Made by a program: the position numbers and the translations under genes. From Candidatus Cloacimonadota bacterium (GTDB lineage Bacteria; Cloacimonadota; Cloacimonadia; Cloacimonadales; JAIOQZ01): a DNA stretch of 64,000 nt. Location: NCBI GenBank assembly GCA_021108395.1, contig JAIOQZ010000032.1, positions 62,001 to 126,000 of the forward strand, written 5' to 3'. The notes beneath the pieces were generated by a model, which was not told where the DNA came from, ran no database searches, and saw only the letters and a list, made by a program, of their open reading frames with translations. Shown piece after piece: positions 27,101 through 36,007 of the stretch; within the stretch, counting starts at the first letter, position 1, and the number at the start of each line of letters is the position of its first letter.

Positions 27101-27122
27101 TTAGTTATTAGTCACAAACATA
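27101..27122. promoter_or_regulatory. Operator-like repeat, copy 1 (upstream of tetR)
   Basis: Fifteen bases upstream of the TetR start codon is the motif TTAGTTATT followed by TCACAAACATA, repeated with two mismatches at 26485-26506. Placement in the tetR 5' region and recurrence before the target genes suggest a TetR binding site. Confidence 0.55.
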
Positions 27123-27389
27123 AAATGCGCAGTCCCGCCAACTTGGCAAGCAAAAAATGCACAAACTGAGTGTTGATTGTCGATGGTAATCTCTAACACC
27201 CTGCTATGCAGGGAAATGGAATGCAGGAGAATTTCTGCGACAGAATTCACAGGATTGAAGATATTTGCAGGATAATGCAAGAAAGAACGGGCAAGCTTCT
27301 TATCTCTTATTACCTAAGCCTGTTAATATCCATAGAAGGCTGACTGAGTACAGTCACAAATCCTGAAAATCCTGATGCCGAATAAGCTT
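27123..27389. other. Intergenic stretch upstream of the tetR operon
   Basis: About 270 bp between tetR and the large repeat gene hold no convincing ORF. The part nearest tetR should carry its promoter. A small CCCTGC-TAT-GCAGGG hairpin lies near 27200. The rest is unremarkable A/T-richer sequence. Confidence 0.5.
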
Positions 27390-27419
27390 GCGAGGCGCCC
27401 CCGCCTGGGAGCGCCTCGC
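27390..27419 (-). terminator. Hairpin behind the large repeat gene
   Basis: Arms GCGAGGCGC and GCGCCTCGC pair perfectly with a 12-base loop, 18 bp past the stop of the 27437-31807 gene. There is no clear T-run. Confidence 0.6.
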
Positions 27420-27436
27420 TATTGCCGAAAGCAGCG

Positions 27437-30400
27437 TCAATTGACCGATTTGACGCGGTAATATCCTGTGTCCGTGCCGGGATTGGCGATGAACCAGGTG
27501 ACAGTGCCGTCGCCCGGCGTCGGGTCGATGATGACCGGTTCGAGCACGATGAAGACGCCATCGGGCGCGTCGGAAGTTTCGAGAATGTAGCTGGTGGCGT
27601 CGGCCACTTCATCCCACACGAGCGTGATGCCGCTGTCATCGCAACTGATGAGCAGGTTCTGAGGCGTCTCGAGCGAGGAGGATATCAGGTTAATGTTGCG
27701 AGTCCAGTTACCCCCGCTCTCGCCGTTATAGACCCCCAGGACTCCCATGTCGATGGCGGTCAGCGTGATGTAGTTGCCTACGGGCCCCAGCGGAGCGCCG
27801 TTATAGTACCAAGTGACCGAGCCGATGTCGGAGTAGATGCGCGTCTCAGTGTTTATCGGCGCAACCGCGTCTATATGCACCGTCTGCTCGGCAGCACCCT
27901 GAATGTCGATGCGGTTGATGTCGATGGTGCCAGTGTTCACGAGGTTGCCCAGCAGGTCAATGTAGAAGTTATAGGCTGGCGCGTGGATGACTCCATGATT
28001 GGCGCAGTCGCCCTCGAAGACAACGGTATAGCTGCCGATGGGATCGTTGCGCAGAGTGTCTGAGATAACGGCGTCGCGCAGGACTACGTCGCTACGCACA
28101 CACGTCTCGCCGTAGAACGTGAACCCCTCGAAGGTGGAAAGGTAAAGATAGGCTCCCCCGCCCATCGTGAAGTCGCCGCTGCCGCTCATCGTGACTTCCC
28201 GTATGTAACCGCTCTGCAACGAAAAGTCAACACCCTCGTCCAGAATAACCGTGTCGCCGTTGAAGTCCATCGCCGGGCCGACAAAATGCATGTCGCCGTT
28301 CCACCAGAGCGTGTCGGCGGTATTGTGGCTGGTGAACTGGCTCAGTGTGAACCAGGTACCCGCAAACGTGTCGAACGTTTGGGGTGTATCGCCTTCGCAC
28401 TCGAGGCGATAAATATCGACGATACCGTTGTTCTCGAAGTCGCCATACAGTTCGACATAGAGGTTGTAGCCGGCGGGATTGTTCTGGAATGTGCCGTTGT
28501 TGACGGTGTCTCCGTGTAGCTCGATGGTGTAATTACCGTTGCTGTAGTTCTGCACCACGCCTTCATTAGTCAGATATTGAAACTCGACGCCATTCTGACA
28601 GTCCACCGTGCCGTACAGCGTCAAATCGAAGATATCGACATAGCTGAGGCGAGTGGGGCTCAGGTTGTGCATCTCGACGCCCGGGCCACCGAAGACAATC
28701 GCGTCGTCTATATGGCAGTTGTTCAATGTCAGGTCGTAGCTGAAACGGTTGAGGGGGTAATAGAGAACGAAAACGGCGCCGTTGAAATCGAAGCTGGTGT
28801 TCTGGAAGGAGAGATCAGACAAGGCGAAAACGTCGCTGCTGGCGTCTTCGTCGATGAGGTCGTCCATCACTAACGTTGAATCGGGCGATGTAATTGCCTG
28901 CACCTGGGCGCCATTGAGATAGAGGTTGTCGATGTTCCAGACGCCGTAATTTGAGATGTCTCCGTCGGTGCGGATGCTGAAGTTATATCCAGCCGGGTTG
29001 TTACGAATAGCGCCATGATTGGCCAGGTCGCCATGCACGGTAAGCGTGTAATTGGTGTTTGTGGCGTTTTGCAGGATGCCGTTGTTGACGATGTCGGTCA
29101 GCTCGACACTGCTCCTGAAGTTGATGATGCCGTCGAGGGTGAGGTCGCTGCCCTGCACGATATACCAGTAGTTGTCGTGGCCGGTAACGACAGTGCCGGC
29201 GCCGCCTGGAACAATCGTCTCTATCAAGTTGGCGTCGATGTCGAGGCTGTAACCGGCGGTGAAGTCGAATGTGCGGTTGTTAAAATCGACGGTGGCGCCG
29301 ACAATGGCGATGTCTGAACCGGCGATAACGCCGCCGGTGTTGTTACAGTTGAGGTAGGTTAAATTGAGCGGCTGGCGCGTCGAGCTACTGAGCGTCTGCA
29401 CCGCAGCGCCCAGCAGGTTGAGTCTGTAGATGTTCCAGGTTCCGTTGTTGATGACGTCGCCGTAGGCATTAATGGTGAGATTGTAACCGCCGGGGTCATT
29501 CCTCACGGCGCCATTGTTGACCAGATCGCCATCTATGGTGAGAGTGACAGCGCCCGTGCTTACACCTTGCAGGATACCAGCCACTTCGATATAGCCGGTG
29601 AAGGTCACACTGCTGGCGACTGTGATTGTGCCGTCGAGGATGACGTCGTTGGCGTCGCTGTTGTTGATGAACGAACCAGTTTCACCGACCAGGCGGCTGC
29701 CGGTGGCGCAGACGAGGTTGACTTCAGTCAGCCCGCCATTCCATGTGAGGTCGTATGGACCGTCGGCAAGGTCGAGCGTGTGGCCGTTAAAATCGATGCC
29801 GGAGCCTATGATTTCGAGGTCGGAGTCGGCGATAACGCCGCCGGTATTGCTGCATGTGAAGTTGGTGATATAGAGCGGCTCGTTCGCAGCGCTACTGAGT
29901 ATTTGCGCCGAAGCGCCCAGCATGTAGAGCCTGTAGGTGTCCCAGGTTCCGTTGTTGATGACGTCGCCGTAGGCGTTGATGGTGAGATTGTAACCACTGG
30001 GGTCATTCCTCACGGCGCCATTGTTGACCAGGTCGCCATCTACGGTGAAGCTGACGTGGCCAGTGTTTATGCCCTGTAGAATACCAGCCACAACGATAGG
30101 GCCGGTGAAGGTCACGCTGTTGGAGACCGAGATTGTGCCGTCGAGGATGACGTCGTTGGCGTCGCTGTTGTTGATAAACGAACCAGCCTCGCCGACCAGG
30201 CGGCTGCCGGTGGCGCAGACGAGGTTGACTTCGGACAGCCCGCCATTCCATGTGAGGTCGTAAGGGCCGCCGGCAAGGTCGAGCGTATAGCCGTTGAAAT
30301 CGATGCCGGTTCCGATGATTTCGAGGTCGGAGCCGGCAACTGCGCCGCTGGTGTTGTTGCAGGTGAAGTAAGTGATATAGAGCGGCTGGCGCGTCGGGCT

Positions 30401-31807
30401 ACTGAGAGTTTGCGCCGCAGCGCCCTGCAGATAGAGCCTGTAGGTGTCCCAGGTTCCGTTGTTGATTACGTCGCCGTAGGCGTTGATGGTGAGATTGTAA
30501 CCACTGGGGTCATTCCTCACGGCGCCATTGTTGACCAGGTCGCCATCTACGGTGAAGCTGACGTGGCCAGTGTTTATGCCCTGTAGAATACCAGCCACAA
30601 CGATAGGGCCGGTGAAGGTCACGCTGTTGGAGACCGAGATTGTGCCGTCGAGGATGACGTCGTTGGCGTCGCTGTTGTTGATAAACGAACCAGCCTCGCC
30701 GACCAGGCGGCTGCCGGTGGCGCAGACGAGGTTGACTTCGGACAGCCCGCCATTCCATGTGAGGTCGTAAGGGCCGCCGGCAAGGTCGAGCGTATAGCCG
30801 TTGAAATCGATGCCGGTTCCGATGATTTCGAGGTCGGAGCCGGCAACTGCGCCGCTGGTGTTGTTGCAGGTGAAGTAGTTAACTTCAAACGGCTGGCCCG
30901 CCGGGCAACTGAGTGTCTGCGCCGAAGCGCCCAGCAGATAGAGCCTGTAGATGTCCCAGGTTCCGTTGTTGATGACGTCGCCGTAGGCGTTGATGGTGAG
31001 CAGATAACCGCTGGGGTCATTTCTCACGGCACCGTTGTTGACCAGGTCGCCATCTACGGTGAAGCTGACGTGGCCAGTGTTTATGCCCTGTAGAATACCA
31101 GCCACAACGATAGAGCCGGTGAAGGTCACGCTGCTGGAGGCCGAAACTGTACCGTCAATGGTGACGTCGCTTACGGTGGCGTTGTCGATGTACGAATCTG
31201 GCAAACCAACGAGGGTGGCGCCTGCGCCGATGATATCGATATCGACCAGCCGGCTGGCCCATGTGAAATCATGACCCGAAAGATCGAGCGCACGTCCGTT
31301 GAAGTCCACCTCGTAGCCATAGAACTCGAGGCCGGAGCCGGCGACTGCGCCGCCGGTGTTGCTGCAAACGAAGTAGTTTGGCTCATACGGCTGGTCTGGC
31401 GAGCTGCTGACTGTCTGCGCCGATGAGCCGACCAGAGTGATTTTGTGGTTGGTGATTGTGCCGTTGTTGGTTATGTCGCCGTTGACGTCGAGGTAGAGAT
31501 TTGTACCGTTGTTCTGGATAGCGCCATTGTTCCCCATGTCACCGTTGACGGTGAAGGTATAGCTGGAGCTACTGATGGGTTGCAGCACTCCATCCGCTGT
31601 GATGGCGATGTCGTTGCAGGCTTGGTAAAGGCCGTTCACAGAAACAGGGCCCTGAATAACGACATTGCTGCCAGCCGTGGGAACAACACCTCCCATCCAT
31701 GTGAGAGGGTCGTCCCAAACGCCGCCGCCGAGTGTGGAGTATATCTGGGCGTGAATCGCTGTCGAGGCGAAAAGAATAATGAAAAGCGCGATAATAGTAA
31801 GCCGCAT
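27437..31807 (-). CDS. Very large secreted repeat protein with C-terminal FN3-like domain
   Basis: This 1456-aa protein starts with a signal peptide ('MRLTIIALFIILFASTAIHA'; ATG 31807 with GGAGG upstream, replacing the track start). The body is a series of units of about 169 aa with strongly recurring blocks ('VAGILQGINTGHVSFTVDGDLVNNGAVRNDPSGY', 'GDVINNGTWD.YRLYL.GA.AQTL'). The short Asn/Gly/Asp-rich strands suggest a right-handed beta-helix or adhesin-like stack. Two units are identical over 410 bp of DNA. The C-terminus (about 1370-1456) resembles a fibronectin type III domain ('LVWDEVADATSYILE', 'GYYRVKSV'). Unlike its neighbours it lacks the KMLLLK sorting end. It is probably an extracellular or surface structural protein. 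Confidence 0.85.
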   Translation of the reverse strand: MRLTIIALFIILFASTAIHAQIYSTLGGGVWDDPLTWMGGVVPTAGSNVVIQGPVSVNGLYQACNDIAITADGVLQPISSSSYTFTVNGDMGNNGAIQNNGTNLYLDVNGDITNNGTITNHKITLVGSSAQTVSSSPDQPYEPNYFVCSNTGGAVAGSGLEFYGYEVDFNGRALDLSGHDFTWASRLVDIDIIGAGATLVGLPDSYIDNATVSDVTIDGTVSASSSVTFTGSIVVAGILQGINTGHVSFTVDGDLVNNGAVRNDPSGYLLTINAYGDVINNGTWDIYRLYLLGASAQTLSCPAGQPFEVNYFTCNNTSGAVAGSDLEIIGTGIDFNGYTLDLAGGPYDLTWNGGLSEVNLVCATGSRLVGEAGSFINNSDANDVILDGTISVSNSVTFTGPIVVAGILQGINTGHVSFTVDGDLVNNGAVRNDPSGYNLTINAYGDVINNGTWDTYRLYLQGAAAQTLSSPTRQPLYITYFTCNNTSGAVAGSDLEIIGTGIDFNGYTLDLAGGPYDLTWNGGLSEVNLVCATGSRLVGEAGSFINNSDANDVILDGTISVSNSVTFTGPIVVAGILQGINTGHVSFTVDGDLVNNGAVRNDPSGYNLTINAYGDVINNGTWDTYRLYMLGASAQILSSAANEPLYITNFTCSNTGGVIADSDLEIIGSGIDFNGHTLDLADGPYDLTWNGGLTEVNLVCATGSRLVGETGSFINNSDANDVILDGTITVASSVTFTGYIEVAGILQGVSTGAVTLTIDGDLVNNGAVRNDPGGYNLTINAYGDVINNGTWNIYRLNLLGAAVQTLSSSTRQPLNLTYLNCNNTGGVIAGSDIAIVGATVDFNNRTFDFTAGYSLDIDANLIETIVPGGAGTVVTGHDNYWYIVQGSDLTLDGIINFRSSVELTDIVNNGILQNATNTNYTLTVHGDLANHGAIRNNPAGYNFSIRTDGDISNYGVWNIDNLYLNGAQVQAITSPDSTLVMDDLIDEDASSDVFALSDLSFQNTSFDFNGAVFVLYYPLNRFSYDLTLNNCHIDDAIVFGGPGVEMHNLSPTRLSYVDIFDLTLYGTVDCQNGVEFQYLTNEGVVQNYSNGNYTIELHGDTVNNGTFQNNPAGYNLYVELYGDFENNGIVDIYRLECEGDTPQTFDTFAGTWFTLSQFTSHNTADTLWWNGDMHFVGPAMDFNGDTVILDEGVDFSLQSGYIREVTMSGSGDFTMGGGAYLYLSTFEGFTFYGETCVRSDVVLRDAVISDTLRNDPIGSYTVVFEGDCANHGVIHAPAYNFYIDLLGNLVNTGTIDINRIDIQGAAEQTVHIDAVAPINTETRIYSDIGSVTWYYNGAPLGPVGNYITLTAIDMGVLGVYNGESGGNWTRNINLISSSLETPQNLLISCDDSGITLVWDEVADATSYILETSDAPDGVFIVLEPVIIDPTPGDGTVTWFIANPGTDTGYYRVKSVN
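29961..30370. repeat. 410-bp perfect internal repeat, copy A
   Basis: Identical to 30468-30877 by direct reading, offset 507 bp (169 codons), inside the large repeat gene. Flanking units at about 29450-29930 and 30970-31400 are clearly related but diverged. Confidence 0.95.
30468..30877. repeat. 410-bp perfect internal repeat, copy B
   Basis: Second copy of the perfect repeat. The first difference on one side is g29960 versus t30467; on the other it is a30371 versus g30878. Confidence 0.95.
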
Positions 31808-31940
31808 AAGCGCCTCCAGAGTGTGATTTGCTTTAATTGAGAGCAAACAGATTCGATTCTGTCCAGCTTTTTTTTCTCGGAATCACACCAAGGCGCTGGG
31901 TGTCACCAGCCCGAAGACACTGTGTGTCTGTGTATGTGGG

Positions 31941-32252
31941 TCATGGCTCCCCGTCCCAGCCATAGCGAGACAGAGATACGCGGCCTGCTTTGCTCACCTT
32001 AATGCCCTCGGCCCGCAGCCGGGCGCATTGCTCCTCCAGTCCGCCGCCAGGGGGTAAACTGACGTTGCCCTTACTGTTGATGACGCGGTGCCAGGGCAAT
32101 CCGAGCTTACGGGACGATCCAGCCAGCAGGCGCGACACCTGACGCGCTCCTCGCGGGTTGCCGGCCAGCCTGGCAATCTGGCCATAGGTGGCCACTTTGC
32201 CCGCTGGGATGGCGCGAATAATCTCCGCCAGTTCGTCGGTGAACATCGGCAT
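31941..32252 (-). CDS. Alkyltransferase-like protein (ATL, MGMT family)
   Basis: This 103-aa protein is homologous to the DNA-binding domain of O6-methylguanine methyltransferase: 'IPAGKVATYGQIARLAGNPRGARQVSRLL' is the helix-turn-helix, and 'PWHRVI' replaces the catalytic 'PCHRV'. With Trp in place of the acceptor Cys it cannot take an alkyl group. ATL proteins bind O6-alkylguanine, flip it out and hand the lesion to nucleotide excision repair. The ATG at 32252 has GGAGG 5 bases upstream. It is a single gene between two secreted-protein genes. Confidence 0.93.
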   Translation of the reverse strand: MPMFTDELAEIIRAIPAGKVATYGQIARLAGNPRGARQVSRLLAGSSRKLGLPWHRVINSKGNVSLPPGGGLEEQCARLRAEGIKVSKAGRVSLSRYGWDGEP

Positions 32253-32327
32253 AACGTCCTCCAGTATCGACAGTACCTGTTGGCTCTCTCATACAGGCGT
32301 CACAGCCCGACAGAAAACGAGCCGGAC

Positions 32328-32354
32328 CCCGATGGCCCGGCTCGAATCATTTTA
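32328..32354 (-). terminator. Intrinsic terminator of the C25 protease gene
   Basis: On the minus strand CGAGCCGG pairs with CCGGCTCG across an 11-base loop and is followed by TTTTC. It starts 11 bp past the protease stop codon. Confidence 0.85.
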
Positions 32355-32365
32355 TTACACCGGTT

Positions 32366-35300
32366 CTACTTGAGCAACAACATCTTGCGGACTGTGTTCC
32401 TGCCGGCGGTGGTCATGCGGGTGAAATAGACGCCCGAACCAACCGGCCTGCTGTTGTTGTCGGCGCCGCGCCAGACAATCTGGTGCTCGCCTTCGGGCAT
32501 GCGGCCGTCCAGTAATGTCTTTACGAGCTGGCCGCGAACGTTGTAGATTTTTATGCTCACCGGTGACTGCGCATCAGCCGCCGAGAGCGAGAACACGATG
32601 TTGGTTACGGGGTTGAACGGATTGGGGAAGTTTGCCCGCAGCGCGGTGGTGAACTCCGGTATTTCATCATCACCGGCGTCGAGGATGGTGGCTGTGTTGC
32701 CGTCGCGCCAGATATTGCCACGGAAGGTGCGCCAGACGTTGAGCCAGCCACGAACGTATTTGATGTCGAACACGGCGATGCCGCCGGTGGTGCCAACGGC
32801 GAGTTCTGCTGTGGCGTCCATGGTGAAGTCGTCAATGCACATTGTGCTGCCGTCGGTGGCGAGACCGCTGACGAGCGGGAAGCTCGGCAGATAGTCGCCT
32901 GCGCAACTCCAGGCATGCAGGGTACCTACGTTGTCATCGATGATGTAGTCGGCGGTGCCGTCGGCATCGAGGTCGGCGGCGATGGGCGAGGCGACGCTCG
33001 AGTTGTTCAGCGCGATGGGCCAGCCATCGAGGATGGCGCCGTCTGTCTCGATGATGTACTGGGCGCCGTTTGTGAGCGCGAACCCGATTTCATAGACGTT
33101 ATCGCCGTCGAAGTCGGCGGCGATTTGCGTTTTGGACACGCTGCCCGGCAGGCTGAGGTCGGTAATCACGCTGCCGTTGTTGACGATGTAGAGATGGTTG
33201 TCTGAACTGGAAACGGCGATCATGCCGTCGCCGAAGATGCATGTCGAGTTGTGAATCTGACCGCTGAGAGCGACGGGATAGCCGGCGGTGACGCTGCCGT
33301 TCGCCTCGACCGCATAGAGGTTGCCGTCGAAGCAGCCGAACACCATCTCTTTGGCGCCGTCGTTGTCGATGTCGCCAACCGAAACGCCCGACAGAATCTT
33401 TTCGGGCATGGCAACGGGGAATCCGGCCAGCGGGTTGCCGGAGCCGTCAACGACGTGCAGATCGAAGTTCATGTCACCCACGATCACCTCGCACACGCCG
33501 TCGCCGTTGATGTCGGCCATAGTGGGCGTGTCCATGAAGATGCCGTAGCTCGAGCCAGTGTAGAGAATTGAGCCGTCGTCATCGACGATGCACAGAACGC
33601 GGTTGAAGCCGCACAGGGCAAACTCATAGGCGTCGTCGCCATCTACGTTGCCCATAGCCAGGCTGCCACGAACATTCACGCCGGTGTCCACCGGGAAGCC
33701 GGGCAAAGCGTTGCCTGCTGTATCCAGTCCGTAGAGCATGCCTTCGGAGCTGACATTGAACAGTTCCTTGCTGCCGTTGCCGTCATAATCGACAATGATG
33801 GGTGCGCTCTTGAAGCTGGCGCCGGTTTCAAAGGGATAGCCGGCGAGGTAAAGCTCGACATCTATGGTGAGATAGAAGTGTTTGGCGTAATAGAAGCTGG
33901 TGCCTTCGTTGGCCCGTATCTCGAGCCCCACTTCGATCTGACCTACGGGGCAGTCATCGGCGAGCTGGATAATGAAGGGATTGTCGGTGTTGGAATACAT
34001 GTCTCCGGGGTTGAGGCTCCCCAAGCTCATCTCTCCGCTGACGATGGTGATGTTGTCATCCAGCGGGAAGACCGAAGCCACCACGCTGAGGGCGGGGCCG
34101 TCGCCGGGCAGGCACATAAGGCATACCGTCAACTCGGCTTGCTCGCCGGGATTGAGCACGCCGTCGCCATCACCCTGGCCCTCTTCCACATCCAGCGAGA
34201 GGATGTCGAGGTCGGGCATGAGGCCTTCGCCGTTGATGATGGGCACCTGCGGGTCGCCAAACAGGTTGAGGCAATAGTAAATCCAGCGATAGGTGCCGTT
34301 ACCGGTGTTGATGTAACTGGCCAGCGCTTCTTTGCTGTAGCTGAGGCAATCGCCCATGTTGCGTATATCCTGGTCGAACAGGCCGGTGAAGTACTGCTTG
34401 TCGTAACGCTGTGAAGTGCCGTTGGTGCTGCTGTGAGTGTACCAGCCATAGCGGCTGTTGCCCACAAAAGCGAACATGCAGCCATCGGCGAACATGAAGT
34501 GCTCGCCGATGCACTCGGTATCGCCAGAAGTTTGTTGATCCCACGCTATGGCGTAGCAGCCCTGCGAATAGAGGAATGGAAACTCTGTATTGGAAAGCTG
34601 GTCGGCGGAAGAAGCCACATAGCCCATGGCGACGTTGTAGTCGCAATGGCCCATGTGGTTGATGAGGCCGGCATCATCGTTCTCGATAACCGTTGTGAGC
34701 GCTACGGGATTGTTCTCGTTGTAAGTGCCGTCACGTTCATAGAGCGTGAGAACGTCATAGTAACTGGGCAGCCTGTCGTTGGCCACGACATCGTCTTTGT
34801 AGTCGCCGCCCCAGGTGGGGTCGTCGTCGAGCTGCGAGCCGACGAGGGTGCAGTTGTCGGTCGCGGCGGTGGGATAGTCGAGATACATCTGCGTCTTGAA
34901 GATCATGTTCTCGAAGTCCTGCGCGTTGTCGCCTGGGAAGCGGCCAATGTGAACCTCGGCATAGAGGTCGGGGTTATCGCTCTGCTCGCCATAGTATTGA
35001 TCGCCATCGGCGTTCCAACTGCCATCGAGGCAGCCATAATACATGTCGGCGGGAATGTTCGGGTCAACCTCGTTTACGTTGCCATACACACCGCGAATGG
35101 GGATGATTTCATCGTCGCCGGCCAGCAGCACCCACTGTAGCGGGTGGGCAGTGCCTGACCAGGTGGTGTAGGCGTCAATGACGAACTCGCGCAGCTTGTT
35201 CTGCGCGGTGCCAGGGTAGGTGTTTAGAATCTCATTGATGGTAAACACGCCGGCGTGCACGTCATGCTCTTCCTTCCAGGCGGCGTATTCCGTGAACATG

Positions 35301-35989
35301 TCAACGTAGTCGGCGCCGCAGACGATGACGAAGTCGTAGGGATCGTCGACGTCAACCATGCGTGAAGGCAGCGATGTGTTTTGCGTGGGATAGGTGGCCA
35401 GCATGTCGGCGTTGCGCACCAGGCGCTCGATGCGCTGCTCGATGTGCGGCGCGCTGCAGATCATCTCGCTCTGCGCGGCGGCCACTGCGGCGTCACGCTC
35501 GGTGTCGATGGTCAGTTCGATGCGGCAGAAACCCCCAAACACACCTGACAGCGGGTAGTATTTGTACGGATAGACATTGATGATGGCGATATCGACACCG
35601 GCGAGGCGCTGCACGGTTACCAGCTCGATGTCGGCGGTAGGGAAGGCTTCGTCCGAGCCGTATATGGCGGCATCACGCGGAGTGTGCGGAACGGCCGTCA
35701 TGTGGGTGTTCATCGGCTGTGTGTAGTGCGGGATGTCGAAGCGGCCCGACACTGTGACGAAATCTGAAAGCTCTACCTGCACGTCGGCTACGCGAGCGCC
35801 GTGCGGCAGCACAAACTGGTAGCTCTCGAAGGGTACTTGCGGGGCGCCGATTTCGGAAACGATGAAATCATGGTCGCTGAACTCGCCATTGCGATTGACT
35901 GCGGGAATGTCGATTACCTCGGTGTAGTGCACGGCCTGCGCCCCAAGCGCCACAGGTATCAACAAAAGCATTAACAGGAAGTTTTTCAT
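32366..35989 (-). CDS. Secreted gingipain-like cysteine protease (peptidase C25) with sorting domain
   Basis: This is a 1207-aa secreted protein. A signal peptide ('MKNFLLMLLLIPVALGAQA') is followed by a propeptide C25-like beta domain (about 20-180) and a C25 catalytic domain (about 210-560). The dyad is visible as His in 'INHMGHCDYN' (about 443) and Cys in 'YSQGCYAIAWD' (about 477). Then come an Ig-like segment, an FG-GAP/VCBS-like propeller with Asp-rich loops ('DYDGNGSKE', 'DINGDGVCE', 'DIDNDGAKE', about 740-1080) and the C-terminal sorting domain ('NFPNPFNPVTNIVFSL', 'YNVRGQLVK', ending 'RKMLLLK'). It should be exported by a type IX-like route and act outside the cell; the Asp-rich loops probably bind calcium. 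AAGGAGAAAG precedes the ATG. Confidence 0.93.
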   Translation of the reverse strand: MKNFLLMLLLIPVALGAQAVHYTEVIDIPAVNRNGEFSDHDFIVSEIGAPQVPFESYQFVLPHGARVADVQVELSDFVTVSGRFDIPHYTQPMNTHMTAVPHTPRDAAIYGSDEAFPTADIELVTVQRLAGVDIAIINVYPYKYYPLSGVFGGFCRIELTIDTERDAAVAAAQSEMICSAPHIEQRIERLVRNADMLATYPTQNTSLPSRMVDVDDPYDFVIVCGADYVDMFTEYAAWKEEHDVHAGVFTINEILNTYPGTAQNKLREFVIDAYTTWSGTAHPLQWVLLAGDDEIIPIRGVYGNVNEVDPNIPADMYYGCLDGSWNADGDQYYGEQSDNPDLYAEVHIGRFPGDNAQDFENMIFKTQMYLDYPTAATDNCTLVGSQLDDDPTWGGDYKDDVVANDRLPSYYDVLTLYERDGTYNENNPVALTTVIENDDAGLINHMGHCDYNVAMGYVASSADQLSNTEFPFLYSQGCYAIAWDQQTSGDTECIGEHFMFADGCMFAFVGNSRYGWYTHSSTNGTSQRYDKQYFTGLFDQDIRNMGDCLSYSKEALASYINTGNGTYRWIYYCLNLFGDPQVPIINGEGLMPDLDILSLDVEEGQGDGDGVLNPGEQAELTVCLMCLPGDGPALSVVASVFPLDDNITIVSGEMSLGSLNPGDMYSNTDNPFIIQLADDCPVGQIEVGLEIRANEGTSFYYAKHFYLTIDVELYLAGYPFETGASFKSAPIIVDYDGNGSKELFNVSSEGMLYGLDTAGNALPGFPVDTGVNVRGSLAMGNVDGDDAYEFALCGFNRVLCIVDDDGSILYTGSSYGIFMDTPTMADINGDGVCEVIVGDMNFDLHVVDGSGNPLAGFPVAMPEKILSGVSVGDIDNDGAKEMVFGCFDGNLYAVEANGSVTAGYPVALSGQIHNSTCIFGDGMIAVSSSDNHLYIVNNGSVITDLSLPGSVSKTQIAADFDGDNVYEIGFALTNGAQYIIETDGAILDGWPIALNNSSVASPIAADLDADGTADYIIDDNVGTLHAWSCAGDYLPSFPLVSGLATDGSTMCIDDFTMDATAELAVGTTGGIAVFDIKYVRGWLNVWRTFRGNIWRDGNTATILDAGDDEIPEFTTALRANFPNPFNPVTNIVFSLSAADAQSPVSIKIYNVRGQLVKTLLDGRMPEGEHQIVWRGADNNSRPVGSGVYFTRMTTAGRNTVRKMLLLK

Positions 35990-36007
35990 AACTTTCTCCT
36001 TATTTGG

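Noticed and set aside
27437-31807. CRISPR or microsatellite origin of the repeats
   Set aside because: Repeat units are about 507 bp, in frame and protein-coding, without short spaced direct repeats.
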